From Adiantum capillus-veneris (taxonomy: Eukaryota; Streptophyta; Polypodiopsida; Polypodiales; Pteridaceae), in contig CM043959.1 in assembly GCA_014529385.2 (NCBI GenBank), forward strand, positions 87,054,529 to 87,118,528: DNA of 64,000 nt, in the 5' to 3' direction. Positions 30,405 to 42,486 of the stretch are shown here, piece by piece; within the stretch, counting starts at the first letter, position 1; every line of letters starts with the position of its first letter. The notes under the pieces are model-generated. The model saw nothing but the letters and a program-made list of their open reading frames with translations, was not told the DNA's origin and did no database searches. The translations under genes and the position numbers were made by a program.

Positions 30405-30740
30405 ACATTGAGGACAATCCTTTACAAAAGATCGAACATCACTCCTCAGTCGGCCAAAATACTCCAAGTCTTAAGATTTGTTGCATAGTTTGTTCTTCCG
30501 CAAAGTGAAGTCCTACTATGGTAACATATGCTTGACTTAGGTACTGTTTTTTTTCTTCGGGATTAATGCATAAGAGCAATATTTCATCTCGATTTCTTTT
30601 GTATAGCCTACCAGCTATGTATAGTAATTGATACATAGCCGATTGCTCGATTAATCCGATCGTAATAGAAAGTGGTATTTGTGAATCCACTTGAGCTATT
30701 GTCATCAATGACACCATGTTTTTCGACCATCAAGGTATCA
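30405..30740 (-). pseudogene. pol: A first HHCC module (integrase zinc finger, copy 1)
   Basis: WSKNMVSLMTIAQV, then YIAGRLYKRNRDEILLLC, EEKKQYLSQAYV, GLHFAEEQTMQQIL, LGVFWP, and finally VRSFVKDCPQCQ. It has the same order as copy 2 (WS.., LY.R, LC/LR, AY/EH, HF, WP, CxxC). The first His of the finger is Tyr here (SQAYV) where B has AHV, so copy 1 has decayed in A. Confidence 0.78.
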
Positions 30741-30851
30741 TTTCCACGGAGAATAAATAGGCATCTGGTAGATCATCGTCTACCCCTTTAGGTGATTCTC
30801 CTGAAACAATCCTTGACAAATGATCTGCTCGTTGATGTGTAGTGCCCTTTT

Positions 30852-31450
30852 TTACAACCACAACGAATCAAATTTCAGAAGAATGATGAACCATCTCACT
30901 ATTCTTTCTGTGCTACCTGGCTTGTTGACTAAGTACAACAAAGCTTGGTGGTCCACAAAGAGCACAAACTTGTTGGCTAATAGGTAATGTCTATACTTTT
31001 TAACGGCATAGATCATTCCTAATCCTTCCCTTTCGGTGGTGGTGTAATTCTTTTCCGCCATGTTCAACTGTCGGCTAGCATAAGAAATAGGAAAGTCAAT
31101 TCTCTTGTCTCTTGGTTGAGCTAGTATACAACCAATAGCAAAATTGGAAGCATCTACATGTATGTGGAATATCTTACTCCAATCTGGTGTTTTCTCTATT
31201 GGAGCTGAGGTGAGAGCTTGCTTAAGCTTCATGAAGGATTCTTCACATGCCTCGGTCCACTCAAAATGTGTAATCAAGCTATACATGGGTTTTGCAATTA
31301 TAGTGTACATGTAGATGAACCGTCTGTAATATCCACAATGCCCCATGAAGGCTTGTACCCCCTTGATTGTTGTTGGTCTAGGCAAATCAGCAATGACATG
31401 AATATTTTCAATATTAGTAGCTATGTCCAAGAAATTTTCCTTGTCTACCC
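30852..31450 (-). pseudogene. pol: A RT thumb and RNase H
   Basis: IKGVQAFMGHCGYYRRFI is the RT thumb; FHIHVDASNFAIGCILAQ, TTTEREGLGMIYAVKKYRHYLLANKF and VDHQALLYLVNKP are RNase H. The acidic residues Asp, Glu and Asp are all present. The frame differs by one from the RT palm upstream (frameshift near 31414-31430), and a stop near 30850 ends the block. Confidence 0.9.
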
Positions 31451-32079
31451 ATGAATGTGCACTTTTCAGGATTTAAGCAAATCCTATAAAGTCTACATTT
31501 TTTGAATACCTTTTTGAGGTGTTCAAAATGATCAGCCCGGATTGATGAATGTACGCATAGATCATCGATATATACTTCTAAGAATTTCCTAAGATATTCT
31601 TTAAAAGCATGGCTCATCAACCTTTGAAATGTGATTGGAGCATTAGTTAACCCAAACGGCATAACCCGATAGGCAAATATACCCCATTCTGTTGCCAAAG
31701 CAGTTTTATGCTGATCTTTTGGGTCAACCAAAAGTTGATTGTATCCCGAAAAGCCATCTAAGAAGCTGTAAGCCTCTTTTCCTGCAACTCGTTCTAAAAC
31801 ATGCTCAGTGATTGGAAGAGGAAAGTTGTCTCTAATGGTAGCTGCATTCACTTTTTTGAGATTAACGCACACTCGTAGTTTTCCATTCTTCTTGGGTACT
31901 ACCACAATTGGAGACACCCTATCTGTGTGTTCAATTTCGTAAATAAATTTGGCTTCCTTTAGTTTTTTTTCAATATCTTCTTTTATCTTTTTGGCAAATG
32001 TTTCATTATACATGTATGGCCTTTGTCTACTTGGTTTCGCATCATCTCTCATGGGTATGGTATGTTGACCGATCAACAC
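31414..32079 (-). pseudogene. pol: A reverse transcriptase fingers-palm
   Basis: A nearly intact RT: EHTDRVSPIVVVPKKNGKLR, NLKKVNAATIRDNFPLPIT, AYSFLDGFSGYNQ, MPFGLTNAPITFQRLM and the catalytic FLEVYIDDLCVHS. The YIDD motif is an accepted gypsy variant. It aligns closely with B (YMDD). The ORF ends in a frameshift at GKFLGHSY. Confidence 0.93.
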
Positions 32080-32194
32080 CCTTGAGATCCTTGTAAGATC
32101 AAGCGAAGATATCTCGGTATTCTTTTAGAAAGCTTAGCAAAATCTCTTCTTCTTCTTCTGTTAGGTCGTTTGCAATGTAAGCAGGTCTACGCTC

Positions 32195-33010
32195 TTATCT
32201 TGGTTCAGCCAGGTCTATCTTTTTAGTGTTTTCAGCCCCTTCGTAGGACTTGCCCTGTTTTCGTAGTTCCCTAACAAGTTGTTTGACTATGATTTTTTGA
32301 TCTTGGAGATTATAGTTTTTGTAATGGGATGGAACACTCATTACATCTTTACCATCCTCTTCCGTGGTTTCTATTTCGGTCGTATATATCTCCTTTAGAG
32401 CTTTTTTCAACTCTTGATATTTCTTTTTTCGCTCAACTCGTGTCATGATTGGCTTCTTATCCTGTTGGTTTGCTTGAGTATCCTTCCTTGATTTTCTCAA
32501 TGTTTTAGACATTTCTGGATTTTTGTTTGCAGGGTATCTGCCAGTGATTTTGTCCTTAATACAATCATTTGCCTCTATCTGCATTAGGAATTGTGTTCTA
32601 CTAGAGATTGATGGCATAGGTCATGTTTTCACGTTTCTGGTGTCTCTTTTTCGTCTATATCATTTTTGTCTTCTTGATTTGTGGTTGGGAAAGTCAAAAA
32701 AATTTTCCTCACCTTCTTTCAAGAGTAGATTAGCTCTCACATGTTCTTTTTTTGACCCTGAACCTTTTGAGGTACCTGAGTATTCATCTATTTCATCTGT
32801 TGCATCGTAGCAGAGGTCTGAAAAGACTTGTTGAGCTTTCATCAAGTCCTTGGGTTCCTTATCTTCGTCTTCAATGTTGAGGGTTGAAATCATTTGGATG
32901 GGAATTATGTCATTGTAGCCATCCTCATTGCAAAATTGAGTAGGCATAGACATATTCACAGATACATCCATGGTCGCTAAAATTTGAGTCCACTTGAATG
33001 GATCAAACAA
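32195..33010 (-). pseudogene. pol: A protease-RT linker region
   Basis: Two charged fragments (33010-32660 and 32617-32195) align with B 59400-58427: FKWTQILATMDV against LEWTHILATLDV, FCNEDGYNDIIP, FLMQIEANDCIKDKITGR against FLMLVKAEDCVKDKISGR, and KKYQELKKALKEIYTTEIE. The Lys/Glu/Arg-rich composition suggests a flexible linker. The conservation between A and B shows it is a genuine part of the polyprotein; its function is unknown. Confidence 0.75.
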
Positions 33011-33181
33011 ATGCTCTAGAAAGGGTTCAGGTACATAGGCTTCATTTGTGCAATCCCTTTCTATAATACATTCTTCTCATTTTAAACTCCCATTTTTTGA
33101 AGCTCCACACATCCAAATAGGAGTGTCTTTGTTTAACCACGATGGAAGCTTAGTTTCAGCCAAAGAGACTAAATCAAAATC

Positions 33182-33661
33182 TTATATGGGTGTTTTCAAG
33201 ATATCTCTATAAGTGTGATCTTTTAGATTTACTCTTGTTATAGATCCCACTTGCTTCAAGCACAGATAATCGTTTTCCCAATCTTGGATAAGTTGTACCC
33301 GTCGCATGAAAGGTCTTCCCAATATGATTTCATAATTGAATTTTTTTCCAAAGTCTACTATGGCAAAAGTGTGTTGATATTCAATTCCACAGGAATTGAC
33401 TATCACCTTTTCAAGCAGCCCTAATGGTCTCTCAATGTGTCCATCATCCAATTGCAATTTCATTCGAGTTTATCTAATGGCTGGTTGTCCCCAGGATTCC
33501 CATACTGCTTTTGTGGCTATGGCTATGCTTGCTCCACTATCCAGTATTGCCATGGTTTCAATGTCATTATATTTCATTGGAAGGGTGGTGTTTCCTTCTT
33601 TCCCTTCGTAATATTCTCCAACTTTGTTCATTGGAACATATCGAATCTCTTTGTTGTCCAT
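33182..33661 (-). pseudogene. pol: A retropepsin PR1 (canonical position)
   Basis: MAILDSGASIAIATK carries the catalytic D-S-G-A, and 70-75 residues on comes YEIILGRPFMRRVQLIQDW. One in-frame stop lies between them (33467-33472); otherwise one frame. It sits upstream of RT as expected for gypsy. This is a different sequence from the second retropepsin-like domain at 28.7 kb. Confidence 0.88.
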
Positions 33662-33668
33662 TTCATTT

Positions 33669-34562
33669 TTAAAATTTTCCCAATTTTTTTGAGATTAGCC
33701 CCGTTATACCCACCTTCTCTAGGGTTTTCTGTAGATCATTCCATAAGTATGGTTTGAGTTTTAACAGTTCTCCCAAGGTAAGAGTGCATTGGATGGGTGT
33801 AGACATGGTTGAATGAATGTTGTTTACTTCTAGGGTCTGTTCATCTCTTTTTACTTGAGTGGTCTTACACACTATGGATTCATCTTCGTTATCTCCCAAG
33901 TAAGAGGGTAATGTTTTCAAGGTCAATGGTTTCGACATTCCTGAAGCTTCAGATCTGCAATCCGCGTACAAGGATTGGACATCCATGTTCATATCAGTAG
34001 GTAGATTATCCAACCAAACTTTCTCTATAGGTGCCGACTTTAGAGTTAGGCTCCCATCATTGATCTCTCTAACTTTTTCCCATAAGTGTCCTGGCCAGTC
34101 TTCCTCTACGAATGGAATTCCGTCTAAGGCATCTTCGCTGTTCTGCACTATAAGTTATGGTTCTTTTGTTTCAAGGTGGGGTTCTGCCACCACATCGGGT
34201 TTTTCTTTAGTGTATCTTACCACAAGCTCCTCAGGTTTTGCGATACTTTCAAGCTTGGGTTTTTGTTTTTCAAGCATTTCTTGCGTGATTCTTACCAAAT
34301 TTTGATAAGCTTCAAGTTTAGCTGCTTCCACGTATGGATAAGGATAGTTCTTTCATTTGTTTTCCATGTTTTGGCGTGCTTTAAGTCCTGCTTGGTAGGC
34401 TTTCAAGGCTGCATTAATAGGCTCAAAAATTTTATCAACCAGAATGGATCCTCCAGATTTCACGGTGGTTTCCTTGATTTCACTTCCAGTTTCTTTCAAC
34501 TTTTCCTGGAATAGCTTTTTTGCTTTCTCCTTGATTTCAACCCGTTGTTTTTGTTTTCTCAT
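33669..34562 (-). pseudogene. A gag-protease spacer ORF
   Basis: 34562-34353 (SGGSILVDKIFEPINAALKA) and 34148-33669 (TLKTLPSYLGDNEDE, TPIQCTLTLGELLKLKPYLW) align with B 60953-60000 (SGGSVLVDKVYEPLDALMRA; SLNTLPSYLGEYEAK; TPVTCTITLAELLRLRPHMW). No known domain recognised. The alignment shows a conserved ~300-residue region between the gag zinc knuckles and PR1. Confidence 0.72.
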
Positions 34563-34655
34563 CTCATATCTTTTGCTTCTGCTTCTTTTGATCCTTTGAG
34601 AGGAAACTTTTGTATTTTCTGAATCATCATAGGAGTTGTGTTTCTTTTTCTTGGC

Positions 34656-37048
34656 CTAGGCTCTAGTGATAACCTTGATTGGAATAATCGGTTCACTCTC
34701 TGACGAGCTACTAGGTATCACTTGGACTACATTTACTACTGCTTTACCCTTACTTAAAGGATTTTTAGCACAATCTTCTGAAAAGCGTCGTCCCTTTTTG
34801 CAACATTGTATGCAATAGGCTTCAACTGGTTTGAGGTTTTTGTCAGGCTCTGGACATTCATTTTTCCAATGATCATCTACACCACAGTTGTGACAATTTC
34901 CCGTTCTTGGCTTAATCATGGGTCTTACCATGGGATGTCTAACACCTTGATTAGCTACATAATACATTGCTGCGAGCTCGGGTGGAGCATAAGTCGCGGT
35001 TTCTTCCATTGGTGGTGGATGTGAATTATACCATTCTCTACCATTACTGTAGATGGACTAGGCTCCGCATAGGGTGTAACATGCACTAATGCTTGTTCAT
35101 CTATGACTCCTTCGAAGTGCATGTACTTTACATGCACTGCATTATGTCTTGGGTACGGAGGTTGTTGACCCAACATAGGTTGAGGTCTTTCCATACCCAT
35201 TGTGATCTTTGAGCTTGGGCCATATTAGGTTGATATCTGTACATGGGTTGTCCTTGTGGCCTCATGCACACGTACTGAACATTCCCATCATACTTTGGTA
35301 TGAAATAGCACTCATTGGTCTCATGGTTGGTCCATTTACCCTCAATTGCACACCATTTTTGTGGCCTAATTGGTTGTCCTTGTTGAGGTATCCCTTGTCC
35401 TGGTCCCCTCATTGGTGCTTTTTGCATGTTGTTCATCATGTCATTCATCCTTTTAAGCATGTCTTCTATGGATGAAAGTGGTGCTACAGCAGCTGTTCCC
35501 ACTTGTGCTGGTTTTGTGGATGCTTGTTTTCTCACTTTGGTTATCCTTAGGGACATCTTCTTCGTTGAAAATATCACAATTGTCTCCTAAGTCGACACAC
35601 ACGCTTCTAAGATTGTATGCTTCTTGCTATAGAGTATAGCATGAAGTTCTTTGTTTAGCAGTCCCTCTAGAAACAATGATACCAGCCATTCTTCTGCAGG
35701 TATCTCTAGCTCTGGGCATCTGGCAATGTATTGCTTCATTTGCGTTGCATAATCCCTAACAGACTCACCATGTTTCTGTTTAAATCTGTAGATTTGAGCT
35801 ACCTATTATGTTTGATCCCCATTTTGGAACAAGCAGCTACAAATCCTTGAGCTAAAGTGTTCAAGTCCATGATTGACCTTGGTGAAATGTTTTGGAACCA
35901 TGTTAATGCTTTTCCTTCTAATGTCATTCCAAACCCCTCGAATTGAGTATGGAAATTGAATATACGTTCTGCTCTTAGCATTTGCTTAAAGCTTGCTAAG
36001 TGGTCGTATGGATCCCCTAATCCACTGTATTTTTTGATCTATTTTTGAAAACCAGCTGGTCTGACGCGTCTGTTTGGTTCAACTCCCAGTCTCTTGGCAG
36101 TTGGTCATGTTCCGAGTCCTTCAAACCAATCTCTGTTGGAAATAATGACTCATGTAGCCTTGGAGTGGCCTTAGTGTTACCCGGTTTTCTACGTGATGAG
36201 GTGGTTTCTGTTTCTTAACATTACTCTCAGATGATCTCACACAGTGTTCATCTCTTGGAATTGTTTCTGGTCCTTGTCCCAATATCCAATCCCTTATGGA
36301 ATACCCTTGGTATTTGGTTTGTTCTACCTCCTCAGGAGTCATCATAACAAAGTTGTTGTTATAACAATCCCTAAAGGTAGGTTGATAGGTCTGTTGATCC
36401 CTCATCTTTGATCTTGAAGATATAGATGATCTTCATGGCCGTTAGTTATCCCGATTTGGCATGTGAAGTCCACATGAGATCTTTTACGTTTCTATCCTCC
36501 CTAGACTCCGATCCTAGGATTATCCGTACTACGCCGTTTCAAAGGCTTCAAATCTACTTGATCGTATCCTGCAAATTCTAAAGTTGGTGGTCCTTCTTTT
36601 GCTGACATGTCTAGGATGATGGTGTTTACTTCTAACCCCCATTTGTCTATCACATCAGGGTTTTTGACTTGTACATACTGAGTTTCGTTTCTGTCCATGT
36701 ACATTTTTCCTTGTTTGTTTGCCCTAATGTCTTCTTCGAAATCAATACCATGGTCATCAATGCGAATAGCATACTCCTCGTTAGGGTCCAGGTAAACCTG
36801 AGCTCCATGGAAGTTAGTCTTATAAAAAGAGAGTATATGCTTATAGCGCATTATCATTCCGGTTTTCGAGTGAGTCGAGTAAGAAGACATTCCGGATATT
36901 GAATCTGAAAAAGTGTTGAGACTTCTTCTAGAATTGTGTGCAAGAAATTGCCTTGATTCACGCTTTTTTCGATGGATACTCTATTGGAGGTTTCTCTAAG
37001 TATGCCCTGATTTCCTAGTACACGACCAGATCTGAGGTTCATATACAC
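34656..37048 (-). pseudogene. gag: A gag, heavily frameshifted
   Basis: The start is at 37048 (MYMNLRSGRVLGNQ; B has MMNLRSGRNLQNNQ). Then: a conserved N-terminal block (GAQVYLDPNEEYAIRIDD, VKNPDVIDKWGLE), a capsid block at 35981-35799 (FHTQFEGFGMTLEGKALTWFQ), a region with KWCAIEGKWTNHETNECYF, and near 34900 a knuckle CHNCGVDDHWKNEC (C-x2-C-x4-H-x4-C). A second knuckle-like CIQCCKKGRRFSEDC lacks its His. At least seven frame segments are needed. Confidence 0.85.
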
Positions 37049-39006
37049 TTATGAAGCCCTGGTTAGAGTACTTACCTTTGGATTGACTTGCCGTCAATTT
37101 CCACTTGATTCGATTGCAACTTTTTGCAAACTATTGATTCCTTGTCTGCAACCTGATTCCTGTACAAGTTTGATCAAGTTAGCTATTCTTCTATAAAGAC
37201 AGTGGAGTTTTTTCTAACTCTCGTGATTGTTCTATGTGTATCACTTCAAATCGAGCTATGGGAGCCAGCAATTGACTTTCAGATTCGACTTTAGCAAAAA
37301 TTCAATGGTTTAATTTGCAACTTGGAAACTGAGTGAACGTGTACCAATTCGGATCCGATTGAACCCAAAATTACCCGGTGGCTTTGTATTATGCTGGTCT
37401 AACACTTTACAAGTTCAAAAGTCAAAACGGATGTCTCTGGGTACTAGTAGTAAATAATCGTGATTAGTTACTTTTGCTAGTTTTTTGCACTTTTTGGCTT
37501 GGTTTGGCAAGTATACCACCTGTTAAAGTCCGTGGACAAGTTTCAACAAGTTTGGACAAAATCTGTTCAAGTTTATCAACTGTTTTGTGTCCGCAGACTC
37601 TGATTTCAAAAATCTGGCTTAAGTTTCACTTTTGTGATCCAGATTTCACCAAAATTGATTTGTGGGGTCTACTTGATATGCTTGACCTTGTGGTATACTT
37701 ACATTTGCAAAATTATCAAATTTTGAAGCAGATGTAAATAATCGTGATTATTCACTTTTGCTAAATTTTGGTAAATTTTTGTCCCAACTTTGACACAGAT
37801 CTGTTAAGCACCTCAAGTTAAGGTTCTAGCAAAGTTTCATCATGTTTGGACAATTTTTGGTCAAATGGTCATCAATTTTCTGTCCGCAGACTAACTTTGC
37901 AAATTTGGTCACAATTTTCAATCCACGGATCTAGATCTGACCAAATTTGGTTTGTGGGTATATTACAACATGGTAAAACTAGTGGTATGCTGACTTAGTA
38001 AAAAAAGTTGAAAATGTAGCAAATGTAAATAATCGCAATTATTTACTACTAGCAACTTTTTACATCTTTTTGGTCAAATGAGTATGTACACATTTTTATC
38101 ACATCAATATAAGCCTATGAATCAACTTTCAACAAGTTTGGAAAATTTTCTCCCCAATTTACACTCAAGATTCAAAAAGTCAGTACAAACTTTAGTTTTT
38201 TACCCAGTTTTTTACCAATTTGGTGATCCAAATCTTTTGGGCCTTTACAAAAGTTGTTTGTACACATGCAATGAGTCAATGGTATGAACCTTGGTCAAAT
38301 CTGAGTTAAAAGTTAATAATCGCGATTATTAACTTCAGCCTTGAAATGAACACTTTTTTGTAATTTTTTCAAAGACAGTCCTTACATGAGCTATTTTAAG
38401 CCTATGAATCAATTCAAAACTTAATTTGGCCCAAAATGTCAAGAAAAAGTAAATAATTTGAGTTTTGGCCTACTCTTGAAATTTTTACCTCGAAATGTCC
38501 TTGAGCTTACCAACTGGTTCATACAACTTTTAAGCTTACTCTCTAGTCGGATTGAATGGTTTGAAGTCTTTTCATGCTATTTCTAGCCGTAGACCTGAAA
38601 TTCTGCAACTTCCAATGACAACTCACACTTGATTCTTTGAGAGAGAGCAATGTTCTGAAATCCACCTCGGATCCTACTTACCCTACTCCTATATTCTCAT
38701 GCAATGGGGTTGTGGAAAGTGTCCACAAACACTCGTTTTCTTGTCTTTTATGGTTTTCTAAGCATTGATCTTAAGACTTGTCTCGTCTACAATCATCCTC
38801 AAAGTCCTAATCTATTTCTACAATCCTACAATCCTAAAGACACTCAGCAAGAGTACGATTACTTCCAAGCTACCTCTACACAGCAAAAGATGACAATCTT
38901 AAGTTATGCGATTTCTAAAAGAAAGTTTTGAACTCTAGGTGATCCTACAGGAAGTTAAAGGATTACTTCACAAGACGCTCGTGTTTTTTCTTAGTTTAGG
39001 TCTCTT
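37049..39006 (-). other. A 5' leader between PBS and gag
   Basis: About 1.96 kb of AT-rich, gene-free sequence. Plus-strand ORFs here (for example 37474-37737, 38704-38931) have no motif. It contains the palindrome array described separately. Confidence 0.75.
37450..38470. repeat. Palindrome array A-1, in the gag leader
   Basis: Palindromes with core AATAATCGCGATTATT or one-step variants lie at 37450-37471 (CGTG), 37734-37755 (CGTG), 38025-38046 (CGCA) and 38312-38333 (CGCG, perfect over 22 bp). A half-site (GTAAATAATTTGAG) is at 38449. Spacings are 284, 291, 287 and 137 bp. Flanks are only weakly similar, so the palindrome is the conserved part of the repeat. Confidence 0.93.
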
Positions 39007-39027
39007 CGATCCCCGGCAGTGGCGCCA
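39007..39027 (-). promoter_or_regulatory. A primer binding site (Asp-tRNA type)
   Basis: Two bases inside the LTR edge, the minus strand reads TGGCGCCACTGCCGGGGA. Plant Athila-type elements use TGGCGCC-NNTGCCGGGGA, complementary to the 3' end of Asp-tRNA. Together with the LTR edge at 39030 this fixes the 5' end and orientation of A. Confidence 0.88.
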
Positions 39028-39029
39028 AA

Positions 39030-39948
39030 TGTGGGACGCATGTCTAACCTCACCATCCTATCTCATTGCAGTATTAGCGAGAACCACGATTAAATTGTCA
39101 ATCCATGGGACGAAGCTGACTCGCCTAGTGCATAGAGGATACAAGAGGTTGTCAATCTCTCGGAAACAACTAATAACTCGCATCTAACCCAAGCTACACT
39201 TGAGTGACTGAAATCACCAAAAGCCAATCGCTCATCGACAAACAAATCACATCCATTACAACATCAAATGACATCCAAACGTAACGAAACTTCTAGGACA
39301 TGGTTATAAGACCTAAGCACATATGCTTATGGTTTCGAATCCCACTTTAGGTCAAGTTCCAAAATCGCGATTATTAACAGTAGTGGATTTTTGACCTAGT
39401 CGTTTTCAACCCAGAATGCATCTAAATGCTTAGCAATGATGCCCCAATACCCCACCTATGCTTAGTTTTTAATTTGAAAGTGTAAATTCCTAGTTATGAT
39501 GAAATTAGGCCACGGGTCGGCGATGCCAAAAGCTACAAATTACTGTGAACTTCTCACGTCAATGCATAGAGCTCTTACTTGCGGTTGCAATGCAACAAAT
39601 GCAACTGCAATTTGACAACCGGGGAGAGAGTAGAAAGCGCGAGAAGGAGAGGAGTGAGCATCGTTAGCTCACACTGTGTATTTCATTATCCAAAACTTGA
39701 AAATAACTTATAAAAATTGGCTTTATACCTTAGCCAAGGTTTTTGGTGGTCAAAACTAATAATCTGGGAGTTCTACCAAAGATGGGTAATGACTGGTTGA
39801 TACAATCTGGAAGCTTGTAGCCCCGGCTCATTAATTACAGAGCTTATTCTAGAAAATAGAAGTTACAATATTCTCGATTTATCAAAATAATAAGTGTTTT
39901 AAAATGAGAACTCCAAAAAATGGTATCCGTGTTAGCTTGCTGCTAACA
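39030..39948 (-). repeat. 5' LTR of A, 919 bp
   Basis: On the minus strand it runs from TGTTAGCAGCAAGC (39948) to CGTCCCACA (39030), immediately before the PBS. A TATA box lies at 39719-39729 (minus GGTATAAAGCC), ~220 bp from the start, with flanks like those of B's LTR (GGTATATAAGCC). A palindrome half-site is at 39363-39379. The outer edge is exact: family-C homology resumes at 39949. Confidence 0.85.
39363..39379. promoter_or_regulatory. Palindrome half-site in A LTR
   Basis: AATCGCGATTATTAAC matches the centre and right arm of the A palindrome. It lies ~333 bp from the LTR 3' end, downstream of the TATA box, so in the transcribed part. B's LTR has a matching half-site of its own type ~345 bp from its end. 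Confidence 0.7.
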
Positions 39949-41811
39949 TTGTTGATGGTCAATTCTTGCAACCTTCACGCTTGTACTTTCAAGGAGAGAA
40001 GTCCTCAAACTGCCAAGGGGTAGTGGACAAGTTCAACTTCCAAAGTTGACTTCAATCACCGTTGGCTACTAGTTTGAGTTGTTCTCATATAGAGTCTAAC
40101 CAAGGGATTTTTAACCAAGGGGTTTGGATTGCAAAGGAAACACCCAGGGTTACCAACACAATACGACTTGATTTTCACTAACCTTTCAATTAGTGTTACT
40201 AGGTTTTTTCAGGTAGGAGATTTGGTCATGTGCATTTGACTATGGGTAAGTGAACAATATGTTCAACCTCTAGTTACACATCCAATTTGGTTTTATTTTA
40301 TTTTAAAACATGCTTTCATTGATTTTTTCAATTAGGATGTATAAGCTTCAGTAGTTTCATCCCTTTGCTCTTTAGAGAAATGACAAGGTCATGTAGTAGG
40401 AGCAAAGAATTTTGGGATGTAGTGTCCTAGATACATTTCTGGATTATATAGTTAAGGACCTACATGGTAGAGTTTTGTTTGACACATGTTGTCACAAGCA
40501 AAGCAACATGGTCTAGGAACTCATGGAGTTGTGTTGTAGCCAGCATTGAGCAAGGATAAGGAGGGTCCCTCTCATTCATGTCGTAGAGTGTTTATAATTA
40601 CCTCCACACACAAGTATCTCTCATACTTCAAGGATGTTCTTCCTTTAGACATCCTTATTTCAGACATATTTCATATGTGGAGAATATGAGTCTCTGGGAC
40701 AAACACCTGTGCCCATCATTTGAATTATGTGTTGCGACTAAGTCCTTTTCATATTCTATTATGGTCCGAATATATTGGCATGGTTTTCACGTAGAAAGTA
40801 TTTAGTTCTTTTCTCGTGAGCCGTGAGCATAACATTAGCCATAAGCATTGGCAAGTACGGTTATGGATATGTAGGTTTGGATTTGTTTTTTGCTAAATGC
40901 ATGCACACTAGGTGTTATGGGCCCTAGTGTTTAGCAAAGGCTGATTTGGAGCACCATGCACATTGATGACATTATTAGCTTCTAAAGCATTTTGCACTCT
41001 ATGTGCACTATTTTTATGAGATGAATTGTAGATCTATCAATCACCAATAGAGGTCATGGCTCGATTTGGGTGCTTGAAGTTCAACTCACTACAGTCAACC
41101 AAGATGGTTGTTCCCCCAAAAAAAAGGATTAATCAACAATATTGCAAGGAATTGTGATCCTTGTTTGCCAATCATCTTGGAGGATTGTTTGTAAACGGTA
41201 AGGAAACACACCTCAGTATTGTTAGTTATCTAGAGAGGATAATCAATGAACAAGTGTTAATCTTGTGCTAAAGGATATGCTAAGTGCATACGTTGGCACC
41301 AAGCAACCTAAATAGAAAGAATATCTCTCTACTTGGAGTTTGCTTACCATGAGACAACGCAAGTTGCGACTAAGTTTAGCTTCTTCATGTTTAAATCAGG
41401 TTCTCAACCTTGAACACCGGTTATGGTGGGGTTGTTTATTGATGAAGAATCATATTAAGTCAAGGAGTTATACTTTGCTGATGAATTACATCAGTCATTT
41501 ACTTTCATGGAAAATGAAAAGAGGTACTCGTTTAGATACATCTCAGTTATGATAACTGGTTTCGCATACTCAAGTGAGTTCTAAATGGAGTCTACACGCT
41601 GTGCTGGTGGATATAGGCAAGTTGCAAAGGGACAAAAATGTGGAAAATCAAGATTCTCTTCTTGAATTCATTGAACCTCCTGTTGAACCATGTTCCAACC
41701 AAATGGAAAGCTGGATCCATGAAGGATGCCATTGCCTAAAACATTAGTGTTCTTTATAAAGATAACACCACTCTTGTTTTTTAAGAACCAAAACGCTTCT
41801 CCAAGGGGGAG
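39949..41811 (+). mobile_element. C2: 3' part of a short-LTR copia-like element
   Basis: The plus strand is homologous to C1 (10045-8043, minus). Its left end is cut exactly by the A LTR, so A inserted into it. It has a 70-codon ORF (41340-41552) shared with C1, and a polypurine tract AAGGGGGAG at 41803-41811 directly before an LTR-like block. Coding sequence is otherwise eroded; no domain can be named with confidence. Confidence 0.7.
41340..41552 (+). pseudogene. Conserved short ORF of family C (copy 2), function unknown
   Basis: Seventy codons with the shared segments RLSLASSCLN-VLNLEH, WWGCLLMKN and YTLLMNY. Pairwise conservation with the minus-strand copy at 8301-8522 is the only evidence that it was once coding. 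Confidence 0.4.
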
Positions 41812-41955
41812 TGTTGTCATGCCTAGGGTAAGATCGGGTTGACCAAGGGCCAAGACAGACATGCGGTCAAGGGGTGCTATGTTTGGATGGCTAGGAGCCT
41901 ATATAAAGTGAGGCTGGGTGGAGAACTGCATGTTCCAGTCCCCTCTGGTCCTAGA
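41812..41955 (+). repeat. Family-C LTR (copy 2), 144 bp
   Basis: Starts TGTTGTCATGCCTAGG after a purine tract and ends before TTGGTATCAAAGC. TATATAAA at 41899-41907 is the probable TATA box. Confidence 0.78.
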
Positions 41956-42035
41956 TTGGTATCAAAGCTCACAGGAGAGGGGACATCTATGGAGGAGGAG
42001 GAAAGCAAGTGTGGAGGATGGAATCTCTTTATCTT

Positions 42036-42089
<54 letters not shown>

Positions 42090-42189
42090 CTCCACAAGGC
42101 TATGGCAGTTCTGCAGTATGGAAGATCTGAAAGTCATGGTGTAAGGTCATGATGCACGATCAATTGCAGGGACTCTCTCTCTCTCTCTG

Positions 42190-42223
<34 letters not shown>

Positions 42224-42323
42224 GATCCATGAAGGATGCCACAACCAAAAACATTGGTGTTCTTATAAATATAACACCACTTTTTTTTTTGAGGACCAAA
42301 ACGCTTCTCCAAGAAGGGAGGAG

Positions 42324-42408
42324 TAATGTCATGCCTAGGGTAAGACTGGGCTGGCCAAGGACCTGGACGGACATGTGGTCAAGGGGTGTTGTGTTTGGAC
42401 GGCTAGGA

Positions 42409-42486
<78 letters not shown>

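Larger units (their letters stand above)
25369..39948 (-). mobile_element. A: giant Ty3/gypsy element, 3' truncated
   Basis: Minus-strand order: 5' LTR (39948-39030), Asp-tRNA-type PBS, ~2-kb leader with palindromes, gag, spacer ORF, protease, linker, RT, RNase H, two HHCC modules, integrase core and tail, second retropepsin-like domain, palindromes again, extra ORF. The extra ORF is cut at a GA tract (25369), so the C-terminus and 3' LTR are lost. The absence of a chromodomain and the Asp PBS suggest the Athila/Tat-like (OTA) side of plant gypsy elements. Coding sequence is heavily damaged. Element B has the same layout. Confidence 0.92.

Noticed and set aside
37474-38931. Plus-strand ORFs in the leader of A (87, 69, 75 codons)
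   Set aside because: They fall in AT-rich leader sequence with the palindrome array and have no conservation in B.
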